Assembly: GCA_026260175.1 (NCBI GenBank)
Contig: JAKCWW010000027.1
Coordinates: 116,266-136,903 of the forward strand
Source: Reticulitermes lucifugus
Lineage: Eukaryota > Arthropoda > Insecta > Blattodea > Rhinotermitidae
Length of the DNA: 20,638 nucleotides
Direction: 5' to 3'
A program made the position numbers and the translations under genes. Shown here in pieces: positions 1 through 9,196 of the stretch (the first letter of the stretch is position 1; every line of letters starts with the position of its first letter). The notes under the pieces were generated by a model. That model saw only the letters and a program-made list of their open reading frames with translations. It had not been told where the DNA came from and searched no databases.

Positions 1-198
1 GAATCGACTCGAAAACTGCGTATTTTGTGGACGTGTCTTATTTGAGAATCGGCTCGAAAACTGCGTATTTTGTGGACGTGTCATATTTGAGAATCGCCTC
101 GAAAACTGCGTATTTTGTGGACGTGTCATATTTGAGAATCGACTCGAAAACTGCGTATTTTGTGGACGTGTCATATTTGAGAATCGACTCGAAAACTG
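1..198. repeat. 45-bp tandem repeat array, about 4.4 copies, open at the left edge
   Basis: Units start at 1, 46, 91 and 136, with a partial unit at 181-198. Each begins gaatcgNctc and contains gaaaactgcgtattttgtgg. Copies are nearly identical: unit position 7 varies (A, G, C, A, A), and the first unit has gtctta where later ones have gtcata. Because 45 is a multiple of three, one frame stays open across the array and yields a 15-residue repeat (DVSYLRI-SKTAYFV). There is no other sign of coding. The array continues beyond the window, so its real length is unknown. It could be a minisatellite or the edge of a larger satellite block. Confidence 0.95.
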
Positions 199-215
199 TC
201 TCGTGGAAGTTTTGA

Positions 216-599
216 AATGGTTGTTAGGTCGGGCATCACTTCAGTGTTACGAACACCTACTTGTGATGTACCTACTTAGTTTACGAGAATAAATTTAGGC
301 GTGTTCCAGGATGTATATTCAGCAAAGCTACTTTGGTTTTGCGGCGTTTTGGTTGTGTGCTCACCTTTTCGTATGCAATTTCAAGAACGTATTACGCTAT
401 ATATAGAAGCCCCGCCCAATTGGGGCGATGATGAAATATGGGCGTGAATTTCCTGGGAAATCAATGTCGCATATCGTTTGTAGAGTTTTCGCGTGTGGTA
501 TTAAACGATAAATTGCAAACCTATAACGAAATTATATGAATAAATCACATTAACAGAAGTAAAATGTGTTAATATGACGTAGGATATTATTTTGCACGT
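216..599. other. AT-rich non-coding stretch, nothing recognised
   Basis: There are no long open frames and no clear repeat ends. The only local structure is a short GC palindrome near 409-427 (gcccc...ggggc) and a near-palindrome around 449-465 (atttcctgggaaat). Both are too small to interpret. Confidence 0.5.
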
Positions 600-604
600 A
601 GTTA

Positions 605-720
605 ATGCGGACCAGACTCGCATTCAGGATGTAGGTGATTTGAACCCCCTACTGGGACCCAGCTATTTTGGCTTGTGTTCGTGCTGAGTAGGCACTGCAG
701 GTCATTTTAGGAATTGTACT
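605..720 (+). repeat. possible decayed tRNA-derived SINE
   Basis: The stretch ggaccagactcgcattcagg followed by gatgtaggtgatttgaaccc resembles the anticodon-to-T-arm part of tRNA-headed SINEs, where 'ggactcgcattcaggagg' is followed by a GGTTCAAATCC box. Here the second promoter box is degraded and no target duplication is visible. The tail part (cagctattttggcttgtgttc) is only loosely SINE-like. This is a recall-based call that rests on one motif. Confidence 0.3.
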
Positions 721-2519
721 TTAAAAATAGGCCTTGGAAATTTCCTTCGTTCATGGTCATACCTTGTATGGTGTACAACGCCGCATTGCTGAAATAAACA
801 ACTGTACATGTAAATGTATACACATATGCCCCATATTTATTATTTATTGCATAAAGTATGAGATATTGCACCCTGCCACGTATTTTACCTCACAAACGGT
901 TTTAAGGCTTTGAAGGAATTTTATATATATGAGGCCCTATGTTACGGCCTGGGCGATATTTTGCTTCTGCTTGGACCAGTGGAAGTACTACTTTGTGTAA
1001 TCCCAAAAATTATATACGTCGTTTTTCCGTAATAATACATGTAGCCAGAAATTGTTTTTGAACGAGTGAAAAAGTCAGGTAGGCTCATTTCTTACGTTTC
1101 ATTAACACCGGTTAATTTTCGTGACATACACTTTAATGAATATGAACTTGGCTCTCATTATTCGCCCTTTGATGTGGTACTGTAATCATGCTTTGACGGT
1201 AATTAAAACTGCACACTGTCCACAGAGTTTGCATATGAATTTCGCCTGGCTGTCACAGTAGGCCTGTACATCGCGTTTCCATAAACATTGACAGACTAAC
1301 GTATTTTGTAATGTAGGTGCGATATGTTTTCCATATACCACATACTGGATGGTATTACTCCAAGCCCTGGAAATCGCCCGTGCTTGAAACTCAAGTAGGA
1401 AGTCGAGATCCCAGTGTCCCCCCACGATTTGTCCCCCCCCCCTCTCATTTCTTCACCGTGAAATGAAACATGGTACATATTGTGCTATTATTGTTTTATT
1501 AAGTCACAAATGGTATATAACCTGTTTGAAAAGTCGGTATCGGCTACGTCTTTAACCCCTTTAAGCATTAATTAAACTGTGAACAGCATCATGAGAATTG
1601 ACATCTGCTTTGCAAGTTGCGGTTCTTACTACAGCTCTACTTTAAAGAGGCTTTTGATTTCATTAAAAAACCCATAATCCGGTATCTACTGTGTGTAGTC
1701 ATGCCAACACCGGAGAACGCGGTCATGTGTGTTGTGTGTGCTCGGAGTGAAAAATCGAAATTTGCTTTAAACGTTCCGAACAGAAATAATAATAACTCAC
1801 GTTTCTACTGAATACGAGTAGATCTCGTCTCCTTCAGATCCATTACTGCTGCTGCTGCTTATTTCATTACTGCAGTACGTATTCTGTCTGCTTGAAATTT
1901 GTCAGATATAAACTCCAAAGTGTGTACTTCTTGTGCTAGTTCACGTACAAACAGTACTGGTGTATAATGTGTAGCCTACTTAATTTTATGATTTGTCTTT
2001 GTACGAAGTTTCACGTGCTTAGTTTGTTATCCGCATGAAACCGAAACCCAAGGTTCATTTTCCATAGCCCCCATGTTATTTTGCGTTGTGTATTAACGTA
2101 ACAGCAGTTAAGTATTTGTAAGATGTATGGTAATAACAGCATCGCAGGTCCCTACTTCCAAGTTTCACTATGTCGTTCTGACATCAGTAGTATGCGCTTC
2201 TGGCATGTTTTTTTGTGATTGCAGGAAATTGTAAAGTACGGCATTGGGTTTGCCCGCAGTACAGACGTATATTATACTTCTGCTTGTTACCAATGCTGTT
2301 CTGCAGAGCAGAAACAAATGTTGCTTCCTAACGAGATACCTTGTCCATGGCATGTCATTTAAAGGATCGTCCTTGTGGCCCGGGCCGTATCCGTCAGAGG
2401 AATACGAGGGTTTCTTCAGTCACGATATTGAGAATGTTGTGAAGACATGTACGTTTATCCTGATTTATTTATATTGTTCTGTAATTTTCCAGAGATCTGT
2501 TAAAGTGTTTGTTACGGTG
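721..2519. other. long non-coding stretch without recognised elements
   Basis: Open frames here are short (under about 95 codons), lie on both strands and show no similarity I recognise. There is a run of ten C at 1433-1442 and a short TGC run near 1846-1858. No terminal inverted repeats, promoter boxes or retrotransposon peptides were found. Old repeats decayed beyond recognition are likely, but I cannot show them. Confidence 0.5.
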
Positions 2520-2745
2520 TGAGGGTGGGACTGCGCCATGCCACAGGCAGTTTGCCGCTGACTTCAGACCACAGAAGGCTTGGGTTCAGTTCCACTGCGG
2601 TCAGTGTGGGGTTTGTGGTAGACGAAGTCCGAGTACGTTTTTCTCCTGTCGTTACGAGTGCCCCATGTTCGTCATCCAGGGGATGGACAGGGGACCCATC
2701 AGAGGCCGCAGTTCCACAGGCCATGGGCTTGCTCCACCCAGAAGT
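2520..2745 (+). repeat. tRNA-derived SINE (antisense reading gives a spurious 209-codon ORF)
   Basis: A Pol III B-box-like sequence, ggttcagttcc (2583-2593, one mismatch to GGTTCRANTCC), lies downstream of an A-box-like ggcagtttgccgctg (about 2546-2560). The head is followed by a body with gtggggtttgtggtagacga, a tttttctcc segment, cgtcatccaggggatgg and ggccgcagttccacaggcc, and a short A-rich end (ttaaaaaag, about 2745-2753). From memory, this order of blocks is typical of an abundant insect SINE whose antisense strand often yields fake peptides around 'TTNPT'. The antisense frame at 2512-3141 contains TTNPTLTAVELNPS, which agrees. The region is clearly more GC-rich than its surroundings. No clean target duplication was found, so the ends are approximate. 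Confidence 0.6.
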
Positions 2746-2760
2746 TAAAAAAGATACATT

Positions 2761-2900
2761 GTGAGTGTCGTTAGTAAAAATGCTGGTTGCGGGCTTGGTC
2801 CGAGCTCGATTCTGCCCGGTAGCAGAGAGTTTTCTCTTCGTTGCTGTGGGACCCACCTGACCTGTAGCACGGGTACTAAAATGTGTGGGGGCGGGGGGTG
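2761..2900 (+). repeat. possible second SINE-like segment
   Basis: Directly downstream of the 2520-2745 SINE, gagctcgattctgcccggtag (2801-2821) looks like a decayed B box with its 3' stem. It is followed by agagagttttctcttcgttg and a GC-rich tail. The box has about three mismatches and no convincing A box precedes it. This may be another truncated SINE or just the far end of the first. Confidence 0.3.
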
Positions 2901-2959
2901 GAGCAATCCGAGTGTGAAGCTCGTCTTTGTGGCTAAATTGAAAACTTGTGTTACAGAGG

Positions 2960-3795
2960 CTCAGGCTTCTTAAATCGAGCCGCAGTGTATAAACAAAAAA
3001 ATACAATTGGCTTTGCATCTTGGGCCACACACTTGCTGTCCTGGTGGGTTTTCGTAATTTTTCTTCGCTGCAGGAAAGTACTGAATAGTACTTTAAAATA
3101 AGCCACGGCCGCTTCGTTTCGTATGCTTTCCAGTTCACCATTCACAAATCAGCCTACCATTCAAACCTACGCCACGTGTGCAGTTGATAAAGGTAGGTAA
3201 GGAACCAAGAAATACCAGATGTAAGAAAAAAGAGCTAGACGAGGACAGGCTGCAGGAACGGCCATCAGTGACGACTGTGATGGACCTTCCGGTTTCATAG
3301 CAAAAGAGATATCTTGAACCATCTGAGGGCCGTAAAGGTCGGTGCAAGTTGCTGTCACTATTGTGAAGCCGGATTATTTTCACGGTGATTTACATACCAC
3401 AGCATTACAGCTGTGTTACTAAATAGCCCTACTTGTTTGTAAATGTGCTATCAGTCTAGATGCGTAGTTTATAAACTACATTAAACATTCATCAGGGCCA
3501 GGCAGTCCCCAAATGAATGGCATCGTCGTTAAATAAAACACTTAAATATATTCATGGGAAATACATTTGCAATTAAATCAGGTGCCACAGTAATGCCTCC
3601 TTCAACACGTGTTCTTCCCAGAGTCACAGTTTCTGAAATTCTACATTGGAGTACTTCAGAAATAACCTTTTTACATTACATTCGCACCTCTGATTGTTGG
3701 TGCCGTCTGCCTTGTTATTCTACAATCAGTAGATCTTTGTATTTCAGCATTTTTATCTCCTTGATCAGATTATGTAGAAGTGTCTGTCAATAAAC
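2960..3795. other. non-coding stretch with at most a SINE or LINE tail remnant
   Basis: No gene is seen. At 3524-3540, cgtcgttaaataaaaca matches a 3' tail common to many insect tRNA-derived SINEs (from memory), but no SINE head or body is recognisable upstream. Other open frames (for example on the minus strand at 3135-3383) have no recognised similarity. Confidence 0.35.
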
Positions 3796-3799
3796 ATGT

Positions 3800-4135
3800 T
3801 CCTTTTATATGAACGACCCTGGAACCAGCAAATTCTAACAGAAATACTGATACCATTCAACAATCTGACGTCACACTTCTAGACAGAAAAGGAATGTTTC
3901 CTGATTGACATTTCTGTATCATCTGATAAAAATGTAACTGAAAGTACTGAAGGAAGAGGCTGAAGTAAATACTGAAGCACAAACATTGATTGAAATCCTA
4001 CGCATTTGGAATGTGAAAGTGAAGATGTAACTTATCGTAGGCATAACTGGAAGCCTGTCAGGATCATTTCAGATGTAGGTCCCACTTAAAAGGCATATTA
4101 ACCACCAGCTCGGAATAGCAGAAAATGGCACTTTT
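3800..4135 (+). pseudogene. non-LTR retrotransposon fossil, C-terminal region
   Basis: Conceptual translation across frames gives TDTIQQSDVTLLDRKG (about 3855-3900), then FLIDISVSSDKNVTES, then, after frame changes, EAQTLIEILRIWNVKVKM, a stop, LIVGITGSLSGSFQM, a stop, and GIAENGTFLG. This order (D-LLD-K, LIDI-V--D-N, IEI-R-W-V, V-G-TG-IS-SF, L-K-A-LG) is the layout of the domain downstream of reverse transcriptase in a widespread insect LINE type, as I remember it. Several stops and at least two frameshifts make it non-functional. The fragment ends just before a foldback element. Catalytic domains are absent, so the clade cannot be assigned. The alternative, chance similarity, is unlikely given five blocks in the right order. 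Confidence 0.6.
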
Positions 4136-4193
4136 TTGGGGCAACGTATACGTACGAGATTTGAGGTTCACGCGGTGGTGGATGTAAATATTA

Positions 4194-4347
4194 GTCTTCT
4201 GGAATGTGACACCGTGTAGTGTGGTAAAAGGTACGACATTTCGGAAGAAGGTGCTGTCTCGACCTATGTTTTTAAATATAGAGACAACACTTTCCTCCGA
4301 AACGTCAGTAAATTCCTACAAGACACGGTTTCACATTCTAGAAGACT
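4194..4347. mobile_element. foldback element E1 (67-nt arms, 20-nt loop)
   Basis: The left arm 4194-4260 begins gtcttctggaatgtgacacc and ends gaaggtgctgtctc. The right arm 4281-4347 begins gagacaacactttcctccga and ends attctagaagac. The arms are imperfect reverse complements (roughly three quarters identical by eye) around an AT-rich 20-nt loop. The left side may extend to about 4155, where cgagatttgaggttcacgcg recurs in similar form near 7003. The right arm carries tcctccgaaacgtcag, a core shared with the elements at 5674-5832 and 12224-12293. No transposase is present. It is best read as a non-autonomous foldback or MITE-like repeat of unknown superfamily. Confidence 0.7.
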
Positions 4348-4489
4348 TTTACTGTCACAGTAGACGTTACTACCATTTCTTTCATCATCCTTGTTTATCT
4401 GCAGTTTTTATTGCAAACTTAAGGGCGATGCGATTAACCGCTCTACATGTCTTCGTGGCCTTAATCACCGCATAGATTGGCCACGGCAT

Positions 4490-5660
4490 TGATTTGCATG
4501 ACCTAGTGTTAACTGTAGTGACTTACGTATTACCTTTGCTGACTCTGTCATTGTGAAGCCTGATTCGTATCTCTCCTTGAGCAGTTGACATTGCTTTGCC
4601 AAGTGAAGTTCGTACCGAAAATTTGCCTCACGGAGGTACACCTCGTTACGCAGTATGCTGCCTGCGTGTGACTGGTATTGTGTATTTCAAAACCCCACTG
4701 TGAATGCTGCTGTCGCCAGCCTTGATGTCACTGTTCATGCTGCGGTATGCGCTGTTTGCCGTGGCTCTATCAGAAAGTCTGAATTTTTCCCGTAGTTTTC
4801 TAGGTCCTCGGGTACAAAATTGCATTCACAGACGCTTTGAAGAGGTGACAGCGACACTGTTTTGTAGCACATTTTCTTTTTATCTTAAGCTCTTAGAAGC
4901 TGGTATTAATTCAGACGGATTTGGTTCATGTTGGCTAATAGATTGTAAAGTTGCGACCCAAGAAGTTGTGGAGATGTCTTCATATGGGAAAAATGAACTT
5001 CTGTTCAGGATGAAGTTGATGGTATTCAGTTTGAACCTTTGTGAGGCAGCGGATGTTTCAGCAGAACGACTTCTGTCAGTATAGTAATTCCTGTCTTGCG
5101 GCCTTCCCGTCCCATTGTCTGTCCTCTAAATATTTATCTGTAGCTCCTGTTTCTGATTCGGGTATTTGCACTTCCCGAAAATGTCTAAGACCATCTAAAT
5201 CTGTTAGTCTTGGTGACATTGGTGGTCTGGTTATAAAAAGCTGTTCTGAAATTTTGTATTTGTTTTTAAATATATTTCCAACTTCAGCTTATCTCAGCAA
5301 TATTTTCCTACCTTACGGAAGCAAGTAACAATCCATATTTGTAACAAAATCAGTAATGCCTCTGTTAACATTTAGCTAACCTGTTTCTATTCTTAGTATT
5401 TCTTTCCACATTACTTGAATATGGTATGTATGGTAGTAATCCTCACTTTAAAGTTTAAATTGAATCCTTGCTGGCATGGTTCTACTAAATTCAAGTTTAC
5501 CAGTTTCAATTTGATAAATTAGTTTGACTTAATAACTCTTTAGTTGGCTGTCACCGTCAAGGGATACCACGTTGACCTTTGCACTGCCGTCGACGTTGAT
5601 CCTCATACCTTTCCTGTTAAAAAATTTAGTTTTTTTGCCTACCTGGTGGTTATGTACATT
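4490..5660 (+). pseudogene. jockey/CR1-like LINE fossil, part 1 (endonuclease end, linker, N-terminal reverse transcriptase)
   Basis: This is a decayed ORF2-type polyprotein. Recognisable pieces in order are: the endonuclease end (FADSVIVKPDSY, about 4536-4571), FASRRYTSLRSML (about 4623) and a linker with KSEFFP and FSRSSGTKLHSQTL (about 4770-4840). Next come FCSTFSFYLKLLEAGINSDG (4861-4920) and DEVDGIQFEP (about 5009-5040). The reverse-transcriptase fingers follow with LRPSKSVSLGDIGGLVIKSC (5185-5244) and SEILYLFLNIF. Then come KLNPCWHGSTKFKFTSFNLI (about 5457-5516), VDLCTAVDVDPHTF (about 5570-5610) and a segment matching 'GL-GGYV-W' near 5640-5656. Frames at 4704-5084 and 5041-5328 are open but switch register, and other parts contain stops. 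In the intact family this protein nicks the target and copies its own RNA onto the break. The copy is 5' truncated and dead. The clade comes from motif order only. Confidence 0.8.
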
Positions 5661-5673
5661 TATTTGGTAGTTC

Positions 5674-5832
5674 AGGATTCAAGTCTTCTGAGTTAGTACC
5701 GCTGAATAGCGGGGTTATTGATTCCCGACGTTTCGAAGGAACAAACTGCCTTTATTCTCGGTGCGTTCCTTCGAAGTAACGGGAATAAATGACCCTGCTA
5801 CTCAGCGTCACAACCCGGAAGACTTGAATCCT
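5674..5832. mobile_element. foldback element E2 nested in the LINE reverse transcriptase
   Basis: The left arm 5674-5742 runs from aggattcaagtcttctgagt to gtttcgaaggaac. The right arm 5765-5832 runs from gttccttcgaagtaacggga to cggaagacttgaatcct. The arms are reverse complements with scattered mismatches (over 80 percent identical by eye), separated by 22 nt. Flanking LINE peptides resume on the right with CFLNYLTNR at about 5858, so the insertion occupies roughly 5660-5857. No convincing target duplication is visible. On the minus strand the left arm carries gttccttcgaaacgtcggga, the same core as E1. It encodes nothing. Confidence 0.8.
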
Positions 5833-5855
5833 CAATATCAACGCTGCGGAAACCT

Positions 5856-6920
5856 CGTATCTCTGCTTCCTTAATTATTTGACCAACAGATAGTCTCTTG
5901 TTCGAATATCTGGTATTTTCCATTGTCTGTTCGGATTACTGAACGGTGTTCCACAAGGACCTGTTCAGTATATTCGTAAATGTCTTAGACGACGTAGGTG
6001 AGTACAGTGAATAACCCCCTTTCAGTAACGACATCAAAACTTTCTTGTCTTTGAGTCTCCCAGTAATGTACTCTGCTGCTATCTGATATTGATGCCATAC
6101 GACATTGGTGCGCCGTTAATTTCGTGGGATTCAACGTAGTAAAACTAGATGGATTAATTCCTCAAGAAATAACAACACATTAATTTATGATAAAGTCTGT
6201 GAATTCTGTATAAGCCGTACTGACTGTTAAAACCCTGGATGTATTTATTGATTCGAAACTTTATTTTCATCACCATGTTGACTACACATTTTCTGAAAGT
6301 ATTACGCAGCTTGGTCATGTACGCACTGTAACCTTGTAACCTTTTTCTTCCCATGATTGTTGAGTGATTTTATATTTTACCTTAGATGTAATTTAGATTA
6401 AGCATCTGTTGTCTGGTATTCTGTTACAAGCCGACAAGCTAGAACGCATCTAGCGGAAGTTCGCAGCCCTCTGTCATAATCGCCTCTTTCCCCACATCCA
6501 TTATAGTTATGCTAATTCCTTACAGTGCCTAAAACAGCATACGTCGTTCTTTGCTTTTGGCCTTCCAGTTTTGACAATATGGATCTTCCAAGTTCCTACC
6601 CGGAGTCGTAAGACTTGCTATGTTCAGCGTTGACGGTCCATGCCACATAACGCATCAGCAGCAAATTTGGTTCGTGGAGACGTTTTAATATTACTCATAT
6701 TTCATATTAATAGCTAAATAATTTCATTATTGAAAGTCAGTCATCAGGAATGAGAACGTATCACATATAACTAACTGCACTGATTGTTTTCTGTCCTTTG
6801 TTTGTTCCTTTTGTTGTTGTTTGCTTGCTCTTGTTCTGTCTTTGTGTATTGATGCTGATTTGTAATTGGCCATAAGGCTGTTGAGTCAGCATGGAAACAA
6901 AGAATTGAATTATTATTGAA
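5856..6920 (+). pseudogene. jockey/CR1-like LINE fossil, part 2 (reverse transcriptase palm, thumb, C-terminus, 3' UTR)
   Basis: This continues the LINE after the nested foldback. CFLNYLTNR, a stop and SLVRISG lead into LLNGVPQG (GVPQG coded at 5945-5959), the conserved reverse-transcriptase box. Next comes IFVNVLDDVGEY (about 5970-6005). The active-site box reads FSND at 6021-6032 where F-A/S-DD is expected, so the first catalytic aspartate is lost. It continues DIDAIRHWCAVNFVGFNVVK (6085-6144), TLDVFIDSKLYFHHHVDYTF (about 6232-6291), then DKLERI, a stop and RKFAALCHNRLFPHIHYSYA (6433-6513). NSLQCLKQHT, VPTRSRK and ASAANLVRGDV follow, ending in stops near 6708-6713. The tail to about 6920 holds ttgtaattggccataaggct and an ATT-rich end, typical of this LINE type's 3' UTR from memory. 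It has multiple stops and is certainly inactive. Confidence 0.85.
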
Positions 6921-7001
6921 CACGATGATGAAAGGTTTCGTAAAGGCATGAGATGTCTTGACCCGTTGAGTAACTCATCTCTTCAAGGAAGACTGTGGAC
7001 T

Positions 7002-7100
7002 GCGAGATTTGAGGTAATCACAGCGGTTGTTAGTCTTTACCGACATTTAGGAGGAGCGTAGTGTGCCATGTCCGGGGTGAATCCCAGACGGCTGGAGTCT
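7002..7100 (+). repeat. degenerate relative of foldback element E1
   Basis: gcgagatttgaggtaatcac followed by agcggttgttagtc, then ccgacatttaggaggagcg (7030-7048), parallels the left side of E1 (cgagatttgaggttcacgcg at 4155, cgacatttcggaagaagg at about 4234-4251). Only one arm is recognisable and the copy is decayed. Its extent is uncertain. Confidence 0.4.
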
Positions 7101-7279
7101 TCAAGACTGAGTAGTGTGGGCTTGGGTGGCTCGTTTCGGTGATTAGGTTAGTCGGCTAATGGGTTGATAGTACATATGGTAATACTATGATAAATAACAT
7201 TCTAGAATCGTTTGTTTTTTCGTCTCCTATATAAAAACGTAAATATTATCAAATACAGAATTACAGTATTGCATGGTTT

Positions 7280-7552
7280 GTAGGGGTATGAAACTTTGTG
7301 ATAAGCAAATTATGAGTTGGGCGAGGCGTGTAGCACGCATGGGAGAGAGGGACGGTGTAACTACGTTTTGGTTGTCGAGCTTGAAAGGGAGGGACTCCGC
7401 GTAGATTGGAGGACAATTCAAATTGGCTTTAAGTAGAAGGATGTGAATGTGTGGAGACTGCATTCATCTGACTTGGAGAGAGACCGGTAGCTGGCTGTTG
7501 TGCACGCAGTGCGAAAGTTTTGGTTCCATGCAACACAGAATTTCTTGACTAT
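7280..7552 (+). pseudogene. non-LTR retrotransposon fossil, extreme C-terminus and stop region
   Basis: The frame at 7309-7356 reads MSWARRVARMGERDGV, matching the 'M-RWAGHVARMGE' block near the end of many insect LINE ORF2 proteins. It is followed by decayed nucleotides cgcgtagattggaggacaat (7399-7418), which correspond to the 'RRWEDN' block. A variant of the 'L-QDRDRWR' block follows (ttggagagagaccggtagct, about 7474-7493), and then accacagaatttcttgac-like sequence around the expected terminus (about 7531-7549). The same blocks appear at 9970-10295 and 15000-15748 in better condition. Several frameshifts are present and upstream domains are missing (5' truncation). It overlaps at its 3' side with the left arm of an inverted repeat. 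Confidence 0.65.
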
Positions 7553-7876
7553 AGTCGCGGCTACAGCAATTGAAGCTTCAGGTGAAATGGAACGTTGCCA
7601 ACTGTAAGATCTAGGGAGCGATGCCCAAGCTCCGCTCCCCCAAAAACTGGCAACATTACTCGGTCCACATTACGTGCCTGTTTCATTGCACCTTTATCAG
7701 TTTGGAGAGATGTGAACGCAGTTGGCAGAAGTGTCACAGCTATCTGTTGTGAACTGTTCATTATTCTTTTTCAGGCTGTGTTTTTTGTTCGCTGCATTTG
7801 TAGATTTACCTTAGGCGGCGTAGATTTGGCAGACGGGATATTAGCCCAAGCTTCAATTGCCGTCGCCACGGCTATG
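7550..7876. repeat. 29-bp inverted repeat pair flanking about 270 bp
   Basis: The left arm 7550-7578 (tatagtcgcggctacagcaa...) and right arm 7848-7876 (aagcttcaattgccgtcgcc...) are reverse complements at 24 of 29 positions. Four of the five differences are transitions. The enclosed segment has an open frame (7595-7885) with no recognised similarity. It could be a small DNA element, but no target duplication was found. The left arm touches the end of a LINE fossil, so it could also be two unrelated repeats that share a motif. Confidence 0.45.
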
Positions 7877-7889
7877 GCTGAGTGACAGG

Positions 7890-8214
7890 TACTCGACAAG
7901 GATCTTGCTCCATCAGTCGGGTATGGTGAATATCAGTAAACATGTTTGTAGCATTTCATTCCAAATAACTGTGTATGGGGCAAAGTTAATTTCAGATAAT
8001 TGACCTCGTTATACTTGTCTGTCATAATTGACACTTTCTTCTTGTTAAAAATGAAATGCTTGCGTCTTCCTTTCACACTGATGAAGAGGTCGCGGGAACC
8101 GCAAGCGAATTAGATACGGAACAGAAAGTCTAAGGAGCCATGCAAGTTAATTGGTCTTTCAAGCGATGTTATGATGCCTGTAGCAGTATGGCGTCAAGCG
8201 GGCACCGGGTGTTA
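7890..8214. other. non-coding stretch, nothing firm
   Basis: No gene is seen. ctgatgaagaggtcgcggga followed by accgcaagcgaat (about 8079-8111) resembles the 'TGATGAAG ... CGAAA' block of dispersed insect repeats, see also 12224-12293. It is too short to delimit. Confidence 0.4.
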
Positions 8215-8325
8215 CAAATGTTGTTTGTTGTTGTTTTGAATACACTGGATTTTTCTCGGACTATCGGACTCGGCCAACGACGGACTAAGAACCCGTGTTT
8301 CGGGTAAGTGCCATGTTACCACCAA
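8215..8325 (-). repeat. possible minus-strand SINE with a (CAA)n tail
   Basis: Read on the minus strand, the segment has ggtggtaacatggcacttac, then cacgggttcttagtccgtcg (B-box-like with one extra base). It ends in aaaacaacaacaaacaacat, a CAA-rich tail such as RTE-mobilised SINEs carry. No target duplication was found and the A box is weak. Confidence 0.3.
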
Positions 8326-8530
8326 CAGGGTGGATGTGGTGACAAACCGCAAGTGGCTGATGTACTAGTGTATCAGTCAGTCTGATAACCGATCTGCATG
8401 TTTCGCCAGTCGACCAGAGTCAGCCTGATGAAGAATGACGTAGCCGATAGCCCGAGCACAATTGAGGGCATCTGTTTTTCCGCGAAAGTGTGAACCTTAC
8501 GTGGTTTTGTGTGATGACGTAACTCAGTTG

Positions 8531-8672
8531 TAGGGGTGCACAAACTTTCTACGAGTGTAGGAGCCAGGCGGTGACATGGCAAGTTCCATATTGAGAACCC
8601 TCAATTATCAGACGCTGCTCTACAACATTTAATCGTCCGGACATCCTGGCGCCCTGGATTTGTGCACCCCTG
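8531..8672. mobile_element. hAT-like MITE, 142 bp
   Basis: The left end is taggggtgcacaaac (8531-8545) and the right end is tttgtgcacccctg (8659-8672). The 13-nt core aggggtgcacaaa is a perfect inverted repeat, and the first base fits a C-to-T change from CAGGGG. Flanking octamers ctcagttg (8523-8530) and ctcaaagg (8673-8680) agree at 5 of 8 positions, consistent with an old 8-bp hAT target duplication. CAGGGGTG-type ends are classic for hAT elements. It has no coding capacity, so it would be non-autonomous. Confidence 0.6.
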
Positions 8673-8680
8673 CTCAAAGG

Positions 8681-9188
8681 TGATTGTAATGAGACCTTGA
8701 TCGTGGTTTAGCAGCGTCTCAGCAAGTGATTAAACCCACTTTTAATTCAGGGAGTTGAGTAGAACCGGTTGAGTCTTTGCTGTTTTACATGAGGTTAACA
8801 TTGCGTGAGCAGAACACCTGTCCTAGATGTCTGCCTGTAGTTCAACCACATACGATGAAGAGACCTGTGTAGTGAGGCCGCGCCATGTTTTCTGCCTGCC
8901 ATGTCTAGACGAGTTGGAAAAGTCCGAATCGTGACGTTGTTCCGGTATCAGTAATTCAACCCTTTTATTAAATACGAGAACATCAAGAAAAATGTAGAAT
9001 ACCATGTTCGAATTATAAGTAATGTTATTGTTATGAATTTTGGAATGTGAGGTCAGTACGAATAATTCAAAGCTGTTTAAGAAGTTTTGAACTACCTACT
9101 CGTACATGTTTAAGATTTGATATGCTAAGGGAGGTGAGGATTCATGTTGTGGTCGCCTGTCTTATGGCCATCTTCAGGGTGGAAATGC
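8681..9188. other. non-coding stretch, nothing recognised
   Basis: There are only short open frames on both strands and no repeat boundaries, promoter boxes or retroelement peptides that I can support. Confidence 0.5.
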
Positions 9189-9196
9189 TTCTAGAC

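Noticed and set aside
1..198. CRISPR array
   Set aside because: The repeats are directly adjacent with no spacers and the context is eukaryotic; it is a plain tandem repeat.
1555..1575. piggyBac-type end (ttaacccctttaagc)
   Set aside because: No matching inverted end or second TTAA partner was found downstream or upstream.
2512..3141. 209-codon minus-strand open frame, the longest in the window
   Set aside because: Half of it is the antisense of a tRNA-derived SINE, and the rest has no domain or protein-like composition.
4704..5328. Two open frames (126 and 95 codons) as possible host exons
   Set aside because: They carry LINE linker and reverse-transcriptase finger motifs in the order expected for a jockey-like element and belong to that fossil.
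5659..5880. ttatttg on both sides of foldback E2 as a target duplication
   Set aside because: The right-hand copy lies inside recognisable LINE coding sequence beyond the insertion boundary, so it cannot flank the insertion directly.
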